This document shows positions 1 through 10,100 of a stretch of 64,000 nucleotides of DNA, piece by piece (position 1 is the stretch's first letter; every line of letters starts with the position of its first letter). Location of the stretch: positions 806,001 through 870,000 of the forward strand of contig NZ_JABFHO010000001.1 in assembly GCF_013404085.1 (NCBI RefSeq), in the 5' to 3' direction. Source of the DNA: Winogradskyella helgolandensis. GTDB taxonomy: Bacteria > Bacteroidota > Bacteroidia > Flavobacteriales > Flavobacteriaceae. The position numbers were made by a program, and so were the translations under genes. Below the pieces are notes generated by a model, which was not told where the DNA came from, searched no databases, and saw only the letters and a list, made by a program, of their open reading frames with translations.

Positions 1-1
1 A

Positions 2-157
2 CCCTTATATTTTAACAATAGTTCTGAATCTTATGCGTTTATGATTTTGTACCTTAGTAAGGATGGAACAACTTTTGATAAACTAAATGATGGTATGAAA
101 TTATTGTTTCGGAAATTTACCGACAAAATCGCTACACATGAAAAAACTGCTACATAA
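2..157 (+). CDS. rnpA: Ribonuclease P protein component, C-terminal fragment
   Basis: The window opens inside an open frame that reads 51 residues to a TAA at 155-157. The short stretch YAFMILYLSK followed by a basic helix and a charged tail resembles the C-terminus of flavobacterial RnpA, the protein subunit that helps the RNase P ribozyme trim tRNA 5' ends. The N-terminal RNR signature lies outside the window, so the call rests on a short tail and on family memory. The stop overlaps the next gene's start by 20 bp, which suggests co-transcription with the downstream protease. Confidence 0.6.
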   Translation, partial: PLYFNNSSESYAFMILYLSKDGTTFDKLNDGMKLLFRKFTDKIATHEKTAT

Positions 158-1772
158 AAAAATACTAATTCCTGTCTTTGGTGTGCTTATCTTTTTTGGC
201 ACCACAGCTTTTAAGAACGACTTTTTTGAAATTGCGAAACAAATAGAAATATTTACCACGCTTTTTAAGGAAATTAACATGAACTATGTGGATGATACCA
301 ACCCAGGAGATTTAATGGATACCGCTATTAAAAGCATGTTAGACGATTTAGATCCTTACACACAGTTTTATAACGAACAAGACGTAGAAGCCTCTAGAAT
401 TAACAATGCAGGGGATTATACAGGTATTGGAGCGAAGGTTTTAACCTTAAAAGATAAATTGGTTATTGTAGAACCTTATCAAAATTATGCTGCCGATAAA
501 GCCGGACTTAAAGCTGGTGATGAAATTATTAAAGTAGATAAAGTTGTGGTTGCTGATTTTAAAGATGATGCTGCCAACCTACTACAGGGAGCTGCTGGTA
601 CAGAAGTTTCTGTGACCTATAGACGACAAGGCAAAACCAATACGGTCACTATTATTAGAGAATCGCTAGATATTAAAGCCGTACCACACTACTCTATGGT
701 CAATGATAAAACCGGTTATGTGGTACTAAGAAAATTTAATGATAAAGCGTCTTCTGAGACAATAAGAGCTATTAAAGCCTTAAAAAATCAAGGCGCTACG
801 CAATTAATATTAGATTTAAGAGGAAATCCTGGTGGTTTATTGCACGAAGCGGTTAACGTCACTAATATTTTTGTGCCGAAAGATCAATTAGTCGTAACCA
901 CTAAATCTAAAGTAAAAAAATACAATAAAACCTATTATACACAACGTGAAGCTGTAGATACTGAAATTCCATTAGTCGTTTTAATTGATGGTAAAAGTGC
1001 TTCAGCAAGCGAGATTGTTTCTGGTGCTTTACAAGACATGGATCGTGCAGTTGTAGTGGGAACAAGAAGTTTTGGTAAAGGTTTAGTACAACGACCAAAA
1101 CCGTTGACTTATGGTACACAAATGAAGATTACAATTTCCAGATATTACACACCATCTGGTCGTTGTATTCAGGCTCTAGATTACTGGAATCGTGATGAAG
1201 ATGGTAATGCCACAAGAACACAACAAGAAAACTATAATGCTTTTAAAACCAGAAATGGACGCGATGTGTTTGATGGAGGCGGTGTAGAACCAGATGTTGA
1301 AGTTGAATTTTCTAAGCAAACACCTATAAGTAAAGCGATATCTAACGAAAATCTAGTCTTCAACTTTGCAACAGACTATTATTACGATCATCAAATTGAA
1401 GATTTAAAAGGCTTTTCACTTTCAGATTCAGACTTTAAAAAGTTTAAAAATTATATTAAATCAAGCGGTTTTAATTTTGAAACTAAGACAGAAATAGCTT
1501 TAGATAAGGCTATTGCTGTAGCTAAAGAAGAAGCACTTGAAGCCGAAATTAATTCAGAATACAACGCCTTAACTGCCGCTTTACAAGCGTATAAAACCAA
1601 TGCGATTGACGATAATAAAACACAATTAAAATCATTACTAACAGACGAAATTATTAAACGTTATTTTTATAGTGAAGGTTTATATACCTATTATACTGCT
1701 AATAATGCAGAAATTAAAAAAGCCTTAAGCATTCTTAATAATCCTTCGCAATATGCAGGCATTTTGAGATAG
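138..1772 (+). CDS. C-terminal processing peptidase, S41 family (CtpA/Prc-like)
   Basis: This 544-residue serine protease should cleave exported proteins near their C-termini in the periplasm. An N-terminal hydrophobic segment (about residues 8-25) acts as signal or anchor. A PDZ domain follows (about 90-165; GIGAKV, AGLKAGDEI). The S41 core carries LDLRGNPGG (about 228), the catalytic serine region GKSASASEI (285-293) and the general-base lysine in FGKGLVQ (about 315-321). A C-terminal helical extension of about 150 residues is typical of Bacteroidota members. It overlaps the rnpA end, so the two are probably translated from one message. The ATG at 138 is chosen because it gives an intact signal segment. 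Confidence 0.93.
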   Translation: MKKLLHKKILIPVFGVLIFFGTTAFKNDFFEIAKQIEIFTTLFKEINMNYVDDTNPGDLMDTAIKSMLDDLDPYTQFYNEQDVEASRINNAGDYTGIGAKVLTLKDKLVIVEPYQNYAADKAGLKAGDEIIKVDKVVVADFKDDAANLLQGAAGTEVSVTYRRQGKTNTVTIIRESLDIKAVPHYSMVNDKTGYVVLRKFNDKASSETIRAIKALKNQGATQLILDLRGNPGGLLHEAVNVTNIFVPKDQLVVTTKSKVKKYNKTYYTQREAVDTEIPLVVLIDGKSASASEIVSGALQDMDRAVVVGTRSFGKGLVQRPKPLTYGTQMKITISRYYTPSGRCIQALDYWNRDEDGNATRTQQENYNAFKTRNGRDVFDGGGVEPDVEVEFSKQTPISKAISNENLVFNFATDYYYDHQIEDLKGFSLSDSDFKKFKNYIKSSGFNFETKTEIALDKAIAVAKEEALEAEINSEYNALTAALQAYKTNAIDDNKTQLKSLLTDEIIKRYFYSEGLYTYYTANNAEIKKALSILNNPSQYAGILR

Positions 1773-1836
1773 CATTAAAATTATTTATATTTAACGTCAT
1801 AACTATTTTCTATTAGTAAGAAAATTATATAGCAAC

Positions 1837-2673
1837 ATGAAACCCCTATTTATCCTATTATGCTTATGTTTTCAACTTTCTTTTGCTCAAAAGGAACTGA
1901 AGCACGAAGTATATTTTGAAACTGACCAACACGATATTCCTGAAACTGAGCACAGTAGGTTATTACTTTTTCTGTCCAAAATTGAAGATGTTGATATAGA
2001 AAAAGTGTCCATTTACGGCTTTACAGATGATCGCGGTAGTGATAATTACAATCTTGTTTTATCGCAAAATCGTGCAGATGCTATAAAAGAAGTCTTTTCT
2101 AATAACGAATTTGATGAGTCTAAAATGACCAACGTTGATGGAAAAGGTAAAATTTTAGTGAATATTATTAAAGAAAATGATCTTAATAAAATACGTGGTT
2201 TAAACCGTAAAGTTGAAATCATTGTAACTCCTGTTTTTCCTCCAAAAATAAAGGAAGTAAAACCTATTGTTGACACGACTGAAGATTTATTAAGAGGTGA
2301 TTTAAAAGAAGGTGATAAAATTCTATTAGAAAATTTGTTGTTTAGAACAGGCTATAGCTATCTAACAAAAGAATCTAAAGTTGTACTCGATAGAATTGCA
2401 GAAATTTTAGTAGAACGAACCAATGTATATTTCACTATTGAAGGCCATGTGTGCTGTACACAAGGTGAAAGAGATGCCATTGATCGTAAGACTAAAAAAA
2501 GAAACCTATCTGTGGCACGCGCAAAATATATCTATGATTATTTAGTTGATAAAGGTGTGAAACATTACCGCATGAAATTTGCTGGTATGAGACGAAAACA
2601 ACCCCTTGGAGGTGAACCACAATTAGATAGACGTGTCGAAATTTTAGTGACTCGCATTTATGAAAAAAAATAA
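1837..2673 (+). CDS. OmpA-family protein with two OmpA-like domains
   Basis: This 278-residue envelope protein has a cleavable signal peptide ending near LSFAQ. It contains two successive OmpA C-terminal (peptidoglycan-binding) domains. The first (about 25-135) has the classic pattern GFTDDRGSDNYNL..LSQNRA. The second (about 165-275) has RNLSVARA and the terminal LDRRVEI. OmpA domains bind meso-diaminopimelate in peptidoglycan, so the likely role is anchoring or organising the outer envelope. No beta-barrel or lipobox is present, so it is probably periplasmic. In the second domain the usual TD..G loop is replaced by GHVCCTQGERD, so its peptidoglycan binding is less certain. It stands alone on the plus strand and converges directly with the GNAT gene. 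Confidence 0.85.
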   Translation: MKPLFILLCLCFQLSFAQKELKHEVYFETDQHDIPETEHSRLLLFLSKIEDVDIEKVSIYGFTDDRGSDNYNLVLSQNRADAIKEVFSNNEFDESKMTNVDGKGKILVNIIKENDLNKIRGLNRKVEIIVTPVFPPKIKEVKPIVDTTEDLLRGDLKEGDKILLENLLFRTGYSYLTKESKVVLDRIAEILVERTNVYFTIEGHVCCTQGERDAIDRKTKKRNLSVARAKYIYDYLVDKGVKHYRMKFAGMRRKQPLGGEPQLDRRVEILVTRIYEKK

Positions 2674-3117
2674 TTAGGACTTAATCATATTAATATGCGG
2701 AATACCATCTTCTAGGTACTCCTCACCTACTTCATAAAATTCTAAATTGTTATAAAACTGTTTCAAATACGTTTGTGCAGAAATTCTAATTATACGCTCA
2801 TTATAATGCGATTTAATGGCTTCAATTGACGCCTTCATTATAGCGTAACCATATTTAAATTTTCGTGTATTCTGTTGTACTACAACTCTACCAATACTAG
2901 ATTCATCAAAATAATAACCTGGCTTAAAAATTCGTGTATAAGCCACTAATTTATCATCTTTATACCCTAAAATATGATGAGCTTTTTGATCCTTTCCGTC
3001 TATATCCTGGTATACACAATCTTGCTCAACTACAAAGACTTCACTACGTAATTGAAGTAGATTATAAAGTTCTTGCGTTGTTAATTCGTTGAAATTCTTA
3101 ATTATTATATCTAGCAT
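2674..3117 (-). CDS. GNAT family N-acetyltransferase, ElaA-like
   Basis: This 147-residue protein fits the ElaA subgroup of GNAT acetyltransferases, which are about 150 residues long. Visible marks are the early FVVEQDCVYQDIDGKD segment, the AYTRIF strand, and the acetyl-CoA loop region VVVQQNTRKFKYGYAIMKA. The substrate is unknown; ElaA proteins are predicted cytosolic acyltransferases. The start codon overlaps the stop region of the upstream cation efflux gene at position 3117, so the two are translationally coupled. The stop abuts the OmpA gene stop on the opposite strand with no intergenic space. Confidence 0.87.
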   Translation of the reverse strand: MLDIIIKNFNELTTQELYNLLQLRSEVFVVEQDCVYQDIDGKDQKAHHILGYKDDKLVAYTRIFKPGYYFDESSIGRVVVQQNTRKFKYGYAIMKASIEAIKSHYNERIIRISAQTYLKQFYNNLEFYEVGEEYLEDGIPHINMIKS

Positions 3118-4028
3118 TAATCTTGTACAATGACCTCTTTAGGGTCTTCTTTATTAAACTCTGGTTGGATAGTAACATGGTTGATGTTAAATTCATCATG
3201 TAAAACCGTTTCAATATCTAAAAGTAAATCATTAAACGCAGTCGTAGAAATGTCTTCTGTTAAGTCCAAATGGGCTTCTAAATGCAACTCATCATCACTT
3301 AAATTCCAAATATGAACATGATGTAGTTTACTAACTTTAGGTAGTTTATTAACAGTTCTTACTACATCTTTAATATTAATAGTATCTGGTGTAAACAACA
3401 TTAACATTTTAGTCGATGTTTTTAATAAATCGTAACCCACCCAAATTAAATATAAAGCAATTAATAAGGTTAATAAACTATCTACCCAAAATAGTTGATA
3501 GTATTTCATTAATAACCCACCAACTAATACTGCTACACTTGCTAACATATCTGTAAGTAAATGCAAATAGGCAGACCGCATATTAATGTTATTTTTAGAA
3601 TCTTTTCTTAATAATAAAACACTCAAACCATTTCCTATAATGGCTATAATAGCTAACCAAATCACTAAGCCAGATTCTATTTCTTGAGGATTATTAAAAC
3701 GTTTTACAGCTTCAAAAATTAAGATAATCGCGACTATAATAAGTGTACTAGCATTAATGAATGCCGCTAAAATTTCGGCACGTTTATAGCCAAAGGTTCT
3801 ATTAATAGACGCTTTTTGCTTAGATAAACGAGCAGCGACATAACTAACAATTAAAGAAACAACATCGCTAAAATTATGTAAAGCGTCACTAAGTAATGAT
3901 AAACTACCAGAAACTAATCCACCAATAACCTGAGCTATTGTAATAACAATATTTAAGAGTATTGAAATTAATAGCTTTTGCCCCTTTAAATCTTTAGGAC
4001 TGTGAGAATGGTTATGATGGTGGTTCAT
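3117..4028 (-). CDS. Cation diffusion facilitator (CzcD/ZitB-like metal efflux)
   Basis: This 303-residue inner-membrane transporter should export Zn(II) or a similar divalent cation in exchange for protons. It has six predicted membrane helices and the paired metal-site signatures of the family, SDALHNFSD in helix 2 and HLLTDM in helix 5, which give the HxxxD tetrad of CzcD-type zinc carriers. The extreme N-terminus is histidine-rich (MNHHHNHSHS), consistent with metal capture. The C-terminal cytoplasmic domain (about 210-300) has the usual HHVHIW metal-binding strand. It leads a two-gene unit with the GNAT gene. Confidence 0.94.
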   Translation of the reverse strand: MNHHHNHSHSPKDLKGQKLLISILLNIVITIAQVIGGLVSGSLSLLSDALHNFSDVVSLIVSYVAARLSKQKASINRTFGYKRAEILAAFINASTLIIVAIILIFEAVKRFNNPQEIESGLVIWLAIIAIIGNGLSVLLLRKDSKNNINMRSAYLHLLTDMLASVAVLVGGLLMKYYQLFWVDSLLTLLIALYLIWVGYDLLKTSTKMLMLFTPDTINIKDVVRTVNKLPKVSKLHHVHIWNLSDDELHLEAHLDLTEDISTTAFNDLLLDIETVLHDEFNINHVTIQPEFNKEDPKEVIVQD

Positions 4029-4051
4029 TTGACATCAATTTAGAATTGATA

Positions 4052-4486
4052 TTAACATGATGCCGGAATCTTATCTACACGGTTTTGATGACGACCTCCT
4101 TCAAACTTAGTCTCTAAGAATGTATCTACCATTTTAATAGCTTGTGGAATCGATGTAAAACGTGCTGGAATACATATAATATTTGCATTATTATGTAAAC
4201 GCGTTAATTCTGTAATTTCATTCGTCCAACATACACCAGCTCTTACATGTTGGTATTTATTAGCGGTCATAGCCACTCCATTAGCGCTTCCACAAATAAG
4301 AATACCAAAATCTACTTTTTTAGCCTCCACATCTTTAGCAACAGGATGTACAAAATCTGGATAATCTACACTATCTAAACTATCGGTTCCGTAATTAATA
4401 ACGGTATGTCCTTTAGCTTCTAAATGTTTTACGATAGCAAATTTATAATCTGGTCCTGCGTGATCGTTTCCTATTGAAATGTTCAT
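4052..4486 (-). CDS. rpiB: Ribose-5-phosphate isomerase B / RpiB-LacAB family
   Basis: This cytosolic isomerase of the pentose phosphate pathway interconverts ribose-5-P and ribulose-5-P. The N-terminal ISIGNDHAG motif is the phosphate and substrate loop. GILICGSANGVAM carries the catalytic cysteine, and NNANIICIPAR follows as in the family. The length from the chosen start is 144 residues, which is standard. The start is placed at the ATG read from 4486 rather than an upstream in-frame ATG at 4507, because the conserved sequence begins at MNISIGNDHAG and a promoter-like TAACTTTG lies just upstream of it. Confidence 0.9.
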   Translation of the reverse strand: MNISIGNDHAGPDYKFAIVKHLEAKGHTVINYGTDSLDSVDYPDFVHPVAKDVEAKKVDFGILICGSANGVAMTANKYQHVRAGVCWTNEITELTRLHNNANIICIPARFTSIPQAIKMVDTFLETKFEGGRHQNRVDKIPASC

Positions 4487-4504
4487 TTTTTTTATTTTAG
4501 AATA

Positions 4505-4512
4505 CAAAGTTA
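4505..4512 (-). promoter_or_regulatory. Bacteroidota -7 element TAACTTTG for rpiB
   Basis: On the minus strand the sequence TAACTTTG matches TAnnTTTG, the -7 box of the primary sigma factor in Bacteroidota. It ends 18 bases before the rpiB start codon, which would give a short leader. No clear -33 TTG is seen at the expected distance. Confidence 0.5.
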
Positions 4513-4650
4513 CGAATAAAAAAAACCTAATGTTTTTGCATTAAGATTTCTTTATTATATAATCTTTTAGAAGTTAATTAAAAAAATGAACCTTCATTTC
4601 TAACCCTAGGTTTTAGAATTTACAACGTCTTTGATATGCTAGGTAATTTA

Positions 4651-5340
4651 TTATATAAAATTGTCTAAATCTTTCAAATTGTGGGTAAATTTTCTTGAAA
4701 GTTTAAAGACTTCATCCTTAACTTCTACTGTTGTCCCTGATGTTTTATTAATAAAGTTTGGATTAATTGCAACACTTTTGTTAATTCTAATAAGCAATTC
4801 TTCAGGAAACGTATTTATTAAACTACTTAAAGATTGTCTGATTAAAAGTGTTTCATTTAAAAACGTTAACCTAGAATAAACATGCTCTGATTTTACATAT
4901 AAAAGTTCTGTCAGATCTACAGTATAAATAGATTTACCATTAGTAAATTTAAAGCTTTTAACATCAATTGTTTTATTAGAATTGAAATGCAATTGTAGCG
5001 CTGTAACCACATCAATTTTTTTGAATGGTTTTGATAAATAACCTATCGGATTCGTTTTTGTTATCTCATTTAAGGTATTAACATCATTGTAAGACGTTAA
5101 GTATAGATAAGGAATATCATATTTAGTATTTATATAATTAGCGATATCAATACCTGTTTTGACACCAAATAACGATACATCTAAAAACACCAAGTCAATA
5201 GTTTGTTCAGTACCTAAGATGTCTAGAGCCTCTTCAAAATCTATAGCAATACCACAACACTTAAATCCAGCACTCTCAATATAATTTTTTAGTAAATTAG
5301 CAATAAGTATTTCGTCTTCTACAATTAGTATATTATACAT
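4651..5340 (-). CDS. LytTR-family response regulator
   Basis: This 229-residue DNA-binding regulator has a receiver domain (about 1-120) and a LytTR output domain (about 127-226). The receiver keeps the acidic pocket (E8, D9), the phospho-acceptor D54 in VFLDVSL, T82 and K104 in YLSKPFK, so it should be phosphorylatable. LytTR domains bind pairs of short direct repeats about two helical turns apart. The gene lies 3 bp downstream of the histidine kinase gene on the same strand and is surely its partner. A direct repeat of matching geometry lies upstream of the neighbouring giant LRR gene (15821-15850). That regulatory link is an inference. Confidence 0.93.
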   Translation of the reverse strand: MYNILIVEDEILIANLLKNYIESAGFKCCGIAIDFEEALDILGTEQTIDLVFLDVSLFGVKTGIDIANYINTKYDIPYLYLTSYNDVNTLNEITKTNPIGYLSKPFKKIDVVTALQLHFNSNKTIDVKSFKFTNGKSIYTVDLTELLYVKSEHVYSRLTFLNETLLIRQSLSSLINTFPEELLIRINKSVAINPNFINKTSGTTVEVKDEVFKLSRKFTHNLKDLDNFI

Positions 5341-5343
5341 TTA

Positions 5344-7071
5344 TTATTTGTTTTTTAATACTTTAATAATGTAATAAAACCCATTGCGTTTTAAATTTCC
5401 TTTTAGTTGTTTGACCATACTTTCTATTATAAATAAGCCTAAACCGTGACCTGATTCTTTTAAATAAAAACTTGAACCATTATCGGAATAGTTAATATTC
5501 AAATACTCATTTTCTTCAGAAATTTCAATAAAAATCTCTAATTTATCGGTTACTACAGCATGTTTTATACTATTAGATATTAACTCATTTATAAGAATAC
5601 CTAGAGGTACTGCAATATCTATAGAAACTTCTATATTAAGAATTTGAGGATGAAAAACAACTGTTCTCGTATCTAGTTTTATTAACGAATCACCTATTTT
5701 ATTAATGTATTCATTAATGTTGTGTTTATCGTCTAGTTTTGAGTTAGACTTGCCCATCATATCTTCATGAACAATCGCAATCGCTTCTATCCGTTGCCTG
5801 AGGGTTTCAAATTGTAATTTTGAATAAGCGTCTTTTGTTTCTATCGCTTGAAAGTTTACAAGGCTAATAATTAATGATAGATTGTTTTTTACACGATGGT
5901 TAAGCTCTTTTAATAAAAATTCTTTTTCCGCTACATTCTTTTGTAATTCTTTATTAATGAAAGTTATGTTATGTCTTGTTTCTCGTATTATTTTATTCTT
6001 TCTAGCAATTAATATTAGAGCTGTTATGAATAATGCTAAAGCGGCTATCAAACTATAAATAAAGCTTTTTAATTGAGCATTAAATGACTTTATTTTTTCA
6101 TTTTCATAAAAGACATTATCGCGTTTTATTTGCTCTTTTTCTAATAAAAAATTGTTTTCAATATCTTTAACTTTTAATAATTGGCGATCATAAGATAAGG
6201 CCTCTTTTAAATGGTAATATTCTTCTAAAAAAAATAAAGAAGAATCTAACTTATTTTGCTTTTTATACAACTCGCTTTTTAAGTGATGTGTTTGTGCAAA
6301 AGCAAATGAATATTCAAAATTTTTGCTGTAATGCATAACAGAATCTGTATAAATGAAAGCCTTATTTAAGTTATTCTCGGTATAATATAGATCCGCTAAA
6401 TTATAATACATGGAAGAAATTCCTATTGAATCACTGTGTGTTTTATAATTATAAAGTGCTAAATTAAAATAATTCTTTTTTTCTGAAATATCATTATTTG
6501 AAATCAAAAAACCTTTAACCATATAAGCCACAGCTGCCACGTCGTTATACTTGTTTTTGGTTGAAAATGCTATGGATTTATCTATATATTCATTAGCTAA
6601 AGTAAAATTATCATAAACCCTATATAAGGAAGCATAACGATATAGCAATTCCCCATATTTTTCATCTTTTTGTTCGGGGTGTTCTTGTATTAAGATATTG
6701 GCAAGGTCTAACTCTGTTTTACTTCTATTAAAATCTTCAAAAATCTCATAAACTAAAGCACGCCGTAAGTGAACAATAATTTTTAAATCTATATTTAAAT
6801 TAGGGTCTTCTAATAAATCATTAGAAATGGTCATCATAGTATCAAATAACTCTACTTGACTTAATGGAAACAGTTTTACGGTTTTTAAAACCTGCTGTTC
6901 TTTAATATCAGTGGTTTCACTTAACTTCTTATCGATATACAAAAACCCTTCATTTGGACTGTTATTTCTAACAAAATAGTCTGACGTCTCTTTTAATTCA
7001 TCTAGTGCTTTAGTTTGCGAAAAACTAAAACCTACACAAAGAAATAAAATGAAAGAGAAATTTTTGAGCAC
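5344..7071 (-). CDS. TPR-containing sensor histidine kinase (HisKA_2 type)
   Basis: This 575-residue membrane sensor has an N-terminal signal sequence (ending near FSFSQ), a periplasmic TPR-rich region (about 30-320), one membrane helix (about 335-356), a short coiled coil and a kinase core. The phospho-acceptor motif LNHRVKNNLSL (His near residue 391) is the HisKA_2 form. The ATPase domain has the N-box NELISNSIKH (about 494) and the G-box GHGLGLF (about 540). The start codon is GTG; no in-frame ATG precedes the signal peptide. It forms a two-gene operon with the LytTR regulator. Periplasmic TPRs usually sense proteins or envelope state, but the stimulus is unknown. Confidence 0.92.
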   Translation of the reverse strand: MLKNFSFILFLCVGFSFSQTKALDELKETSDYFVRNNSPNEGFLYIDKKLSETTDIKEQQVLKTVKLFPLSQVELFDTMMTISNDLLEDPNLNIDLKIIVHLRRALVYEIFEDFNRSKTELDLANILIQEHPEQKDEKYGELLYRYASLYRVYDNFTLANEYIDKSIAFSTKNKYNDVAAVAYMVKGFLISNNDISEKKNYFNLALYNYKTHSDSIGISSMYYNLADLYYTENNLNKAFIYTDSVMHYSKNFEYSFAFAQTHHLKSELYKKQNKLDSSLFFLEEYYHLKEALSYDRQLLKVKDIENNFLLEKEQIKRDNVFYENEKIKSFNAQLKSFIYSLIAALALFITALILIARKNKIIRETRHNITFINKELQKNVAEKEFLLKELNHRVKNNLSLIISLVNFQAIETKDAYSKLQFETLRQRIEAIAIVHEDMMGKSNSKLDDKHNINEYINKIGDSLIKLDTRTVVFHPQILNIEVSIDIAVPLGILINELISNSIKHAVVTDKLEIFIEISEENEYLNINYSDNGSSFYLKESGHGLGLFIIESMVKQLKGNLKRNGFYYIIKVLKNK

Positions 7072-7101
7072 GTAAAAAATATTAGTGGTTGATAAATTAA
7101 C

Positions 7102-7133
7102 AAAAAAAAACCTTGAAAACTACTTCAAGGTTT
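7102..7133 (-). terminator. Rho-independent terminator of the giant LRR gene
   Basis: A perfect 10-bp stem (7108-7117 with 7124-7133, 6-base loop) is followed on the minus strand by a long U-tract. It lies 18 bases after the stop of the 8.6-kb gene and before the kinase gene. It indicates that the giant gene and the two-component operon are separate transcripts although co-oriented. Confidence 0.85.
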
Positions 7134-7151
7134 CTTTAACACTTATAAAAA

Positions 7152-10100
7152 TTAATTAATAATTACTTTTTGATTATAATTATGCGAACTATTTGAAATT
7201 TGTAAAATATAAACTCCAAATTGAATATGCTTAATATCAATTGCATTATTGTGAATTGAACTATCTAAAACTACACTCAATATTTCTCTTCCATTAACAT
7301 CATATAGTTTTGCTTTTGCATCCTCATATAATTGACCGCTAACAATCAATTCTTTTGTTGCTTTAGAGGTATATATCTTTAATTTATCTAATTCATTTTC
7401 TAAATTACTTAAAGTGGTATTTGAAAAATGAAGATAAAAACGACCTGTGCCCTCTAATGTACTACTTGGAGTAATGACATAGTTAGAGGTATTTAACAAC
7501 GTAAATGTATTCTCTACGGTATCTTCTAAATACACTTCTACTGTTTGAGGTAAACTAGAAGTTTCTATTGCTATAGTTAATTGTTCACCTTCATTTGCAT
7601 TAATACCTAATGGCACTATTCCTTCTGATAAAAAGTCTTTAGCCAAAGATTGAATTGCCATATCTAAACCAGTATTATCTTCTACTAAATGAGAATAGAT
7701 GGCAAACGAACCAGCAGAATTTCCAAACATTCCTGCGTCATAACCTAGGTCTAATCCATCTGATGAATTGTCATTAAAATAGAAGTCTGTCTTATAGGTT
7801 TTATTACCATTATTAAGTTCTAATCTTAAATGTTGATTTGTATTTGAACTACGCCCTGCAATAAAATCATCAGTGGTACCATGTTGCCTTATGTTAGAAT
7901 TAAACTCAACAGTACCGGTATTTTCTACAGCAACAAAGAAACCTTGGCCAGGTGCTAAAGCCGTTGTATAATCTATTGTATTTAAATTATATATAACCCA
8001 TCCGTCTGAAGCATCTCCATCATAACCATATATACCAGCATTGTTTGCATCCAAGGTTGTTAAATTATTAGTATTACTCAAAAAGTCTTGAACATTCATA
8101 TACGATGGATATGGATTTCCTATTAAATTCCATTTGCTATAAAAAGGTCCTGAGTTAGATACACTTTGTGATACTGATCCTTGATTAATAGTTCCTTGAA
8201 AATGTAATATCCCATTATCCGTGGTTCCTGCACGGTAACCAATTCCTGAGACTAGCTCAGCCGTTTCCGTATTTGAATAGGTAACATAATCTCCTATAGT
8301 CTTATCAAAAGGACCAAAAAGGAACAAGGTATTAGCAGTATTAGAAACTATATTATCGTTTTGTGCTACAAAATCAGTAAAAACTTGTCCGGATACTGGT
8401 GGAGTCACAAGATCGTTACCACCAATAGATTGTACGGCATTAACGTGACGTTTATAATTTACAAGTCCGGTAATTGTACCATTTGAAATTAAACTAGCAT
8501 AACCTGTAGAGGTTGATTCTAAGATTACGTTTGGTACTTTCAGTGTTACTGCAGCATTAATTGTAACATCCGCATCTTCTTTTACTACTAAGCTTAATAA
8601 ATCTACACTAGATGTAAAACTATACACTTCTGAAGCTTTTATTAGCGCATTTTTTAAATCTGTTTCTATTGTTGGTGGTCTATTCCATGAACTATTAACA
8701 TATACCAACCAATCCACAATTTGATCTTCACCATTACTACCTGGCGAACCAAAATCGGTTGTGATACTTTCCGATGTGGTAGCGGCTTCCCAAAGAGAAC
8801 CATCATTATTGTTTTCAATATTACTACCAACATATATCATTGCGGCTCCATCTGGATTTGGCCATATGGTGCCACCATCGTATTCTACACGGTCAATTTC
8901 TGTAGTGTTTCCATCTGTTAAAATAAGAGCATCTGCTCCATTGTCTAAATCAATATTAGCGTATTGATAATCTAAAGTAACACCACCATTTGTAACTGTA
9001 TTACTATTATTTCCTAACACAATAAAGCTGTCTGCATCAACAATAACGTCTCCTGTTATGGTGTGTAAATCACTATTTCCATCACTAATTGTCCAACCAT
9101 TTAAATTTACAGGAAATGCTTCTGGATTATAGACCTCGAAATACTCACCATTAATATCTGAAACAATATTTGGATTTTGCATCACTTCAGAAATGATAAG
9201 GTTTCCTGTAGATACTAAACCACAGTTTTCGCTATAACTACATGTACTATCTTTAGTCCAATTGGAATAGATACCATTACCAGCTATAGCTGCTACTTCA
9301 TCTGCTACATTTATACAAAATAAATTATTGGTGTTTTGTGTGAATAAATTAGTCAATGCCGTATTACTTCTTACATCTAAACTACTTATTGGAGTATTTA
9401 CTAAATTTAATTGGGTTAATGAAGTATTAGTAGTTAGTATTAAACTACTTATTGAAGTATTATTAAGGTTTACATTTATCAATGAGGTACTGCCGCTAAT
9501 ATCTAAACTACTAAGAGGTGTTTGAGACGCATTTAATATGGTTATAGGTGCGCTACCTAATTCTAAATTAGTTAGAGATGATCCACCAACATTTAAGTTA
9601 TTTAATGCCGTGTTGGCACTTACATCTAAACTACTTATAGAAGTATTACCTAAATATATTGTAGTTAAAGCTAGATTTGCGCTGAGATCTACAGTAGCAA
9701 CTGAACTGTTATTAGCGAATAACTGAGTTAGTGCTGTAAAATCTTCAATACCTGTTAAATCAACTACTCCAGGAAAAGCAATTAAATTTATTGCCGGTTG
9801 AGTTTCAATATTAGCTGTTAGTACATAATTATCTAATACATCATCCCAACCACGGTCTATGAGGTATAGCTCAAATTGATCGTCTGGAACATAGGTATAA
9901 CCTATAGGACTACAGTGCTCACTGTAACTACATGAGGCATCTTTTGTCCATCCTGAATAAATACCTGTGCCTGCATTTGCTGCAAATTCGTTTGCTACAG
10001 CTATACAATCTAAGTTGGAAGTGAAGTTCGTAGATAAATAAGTTAATGAATTATGATTACTTACATCTAAACTACTTAACGAGGTTTGATCAACGGCTAA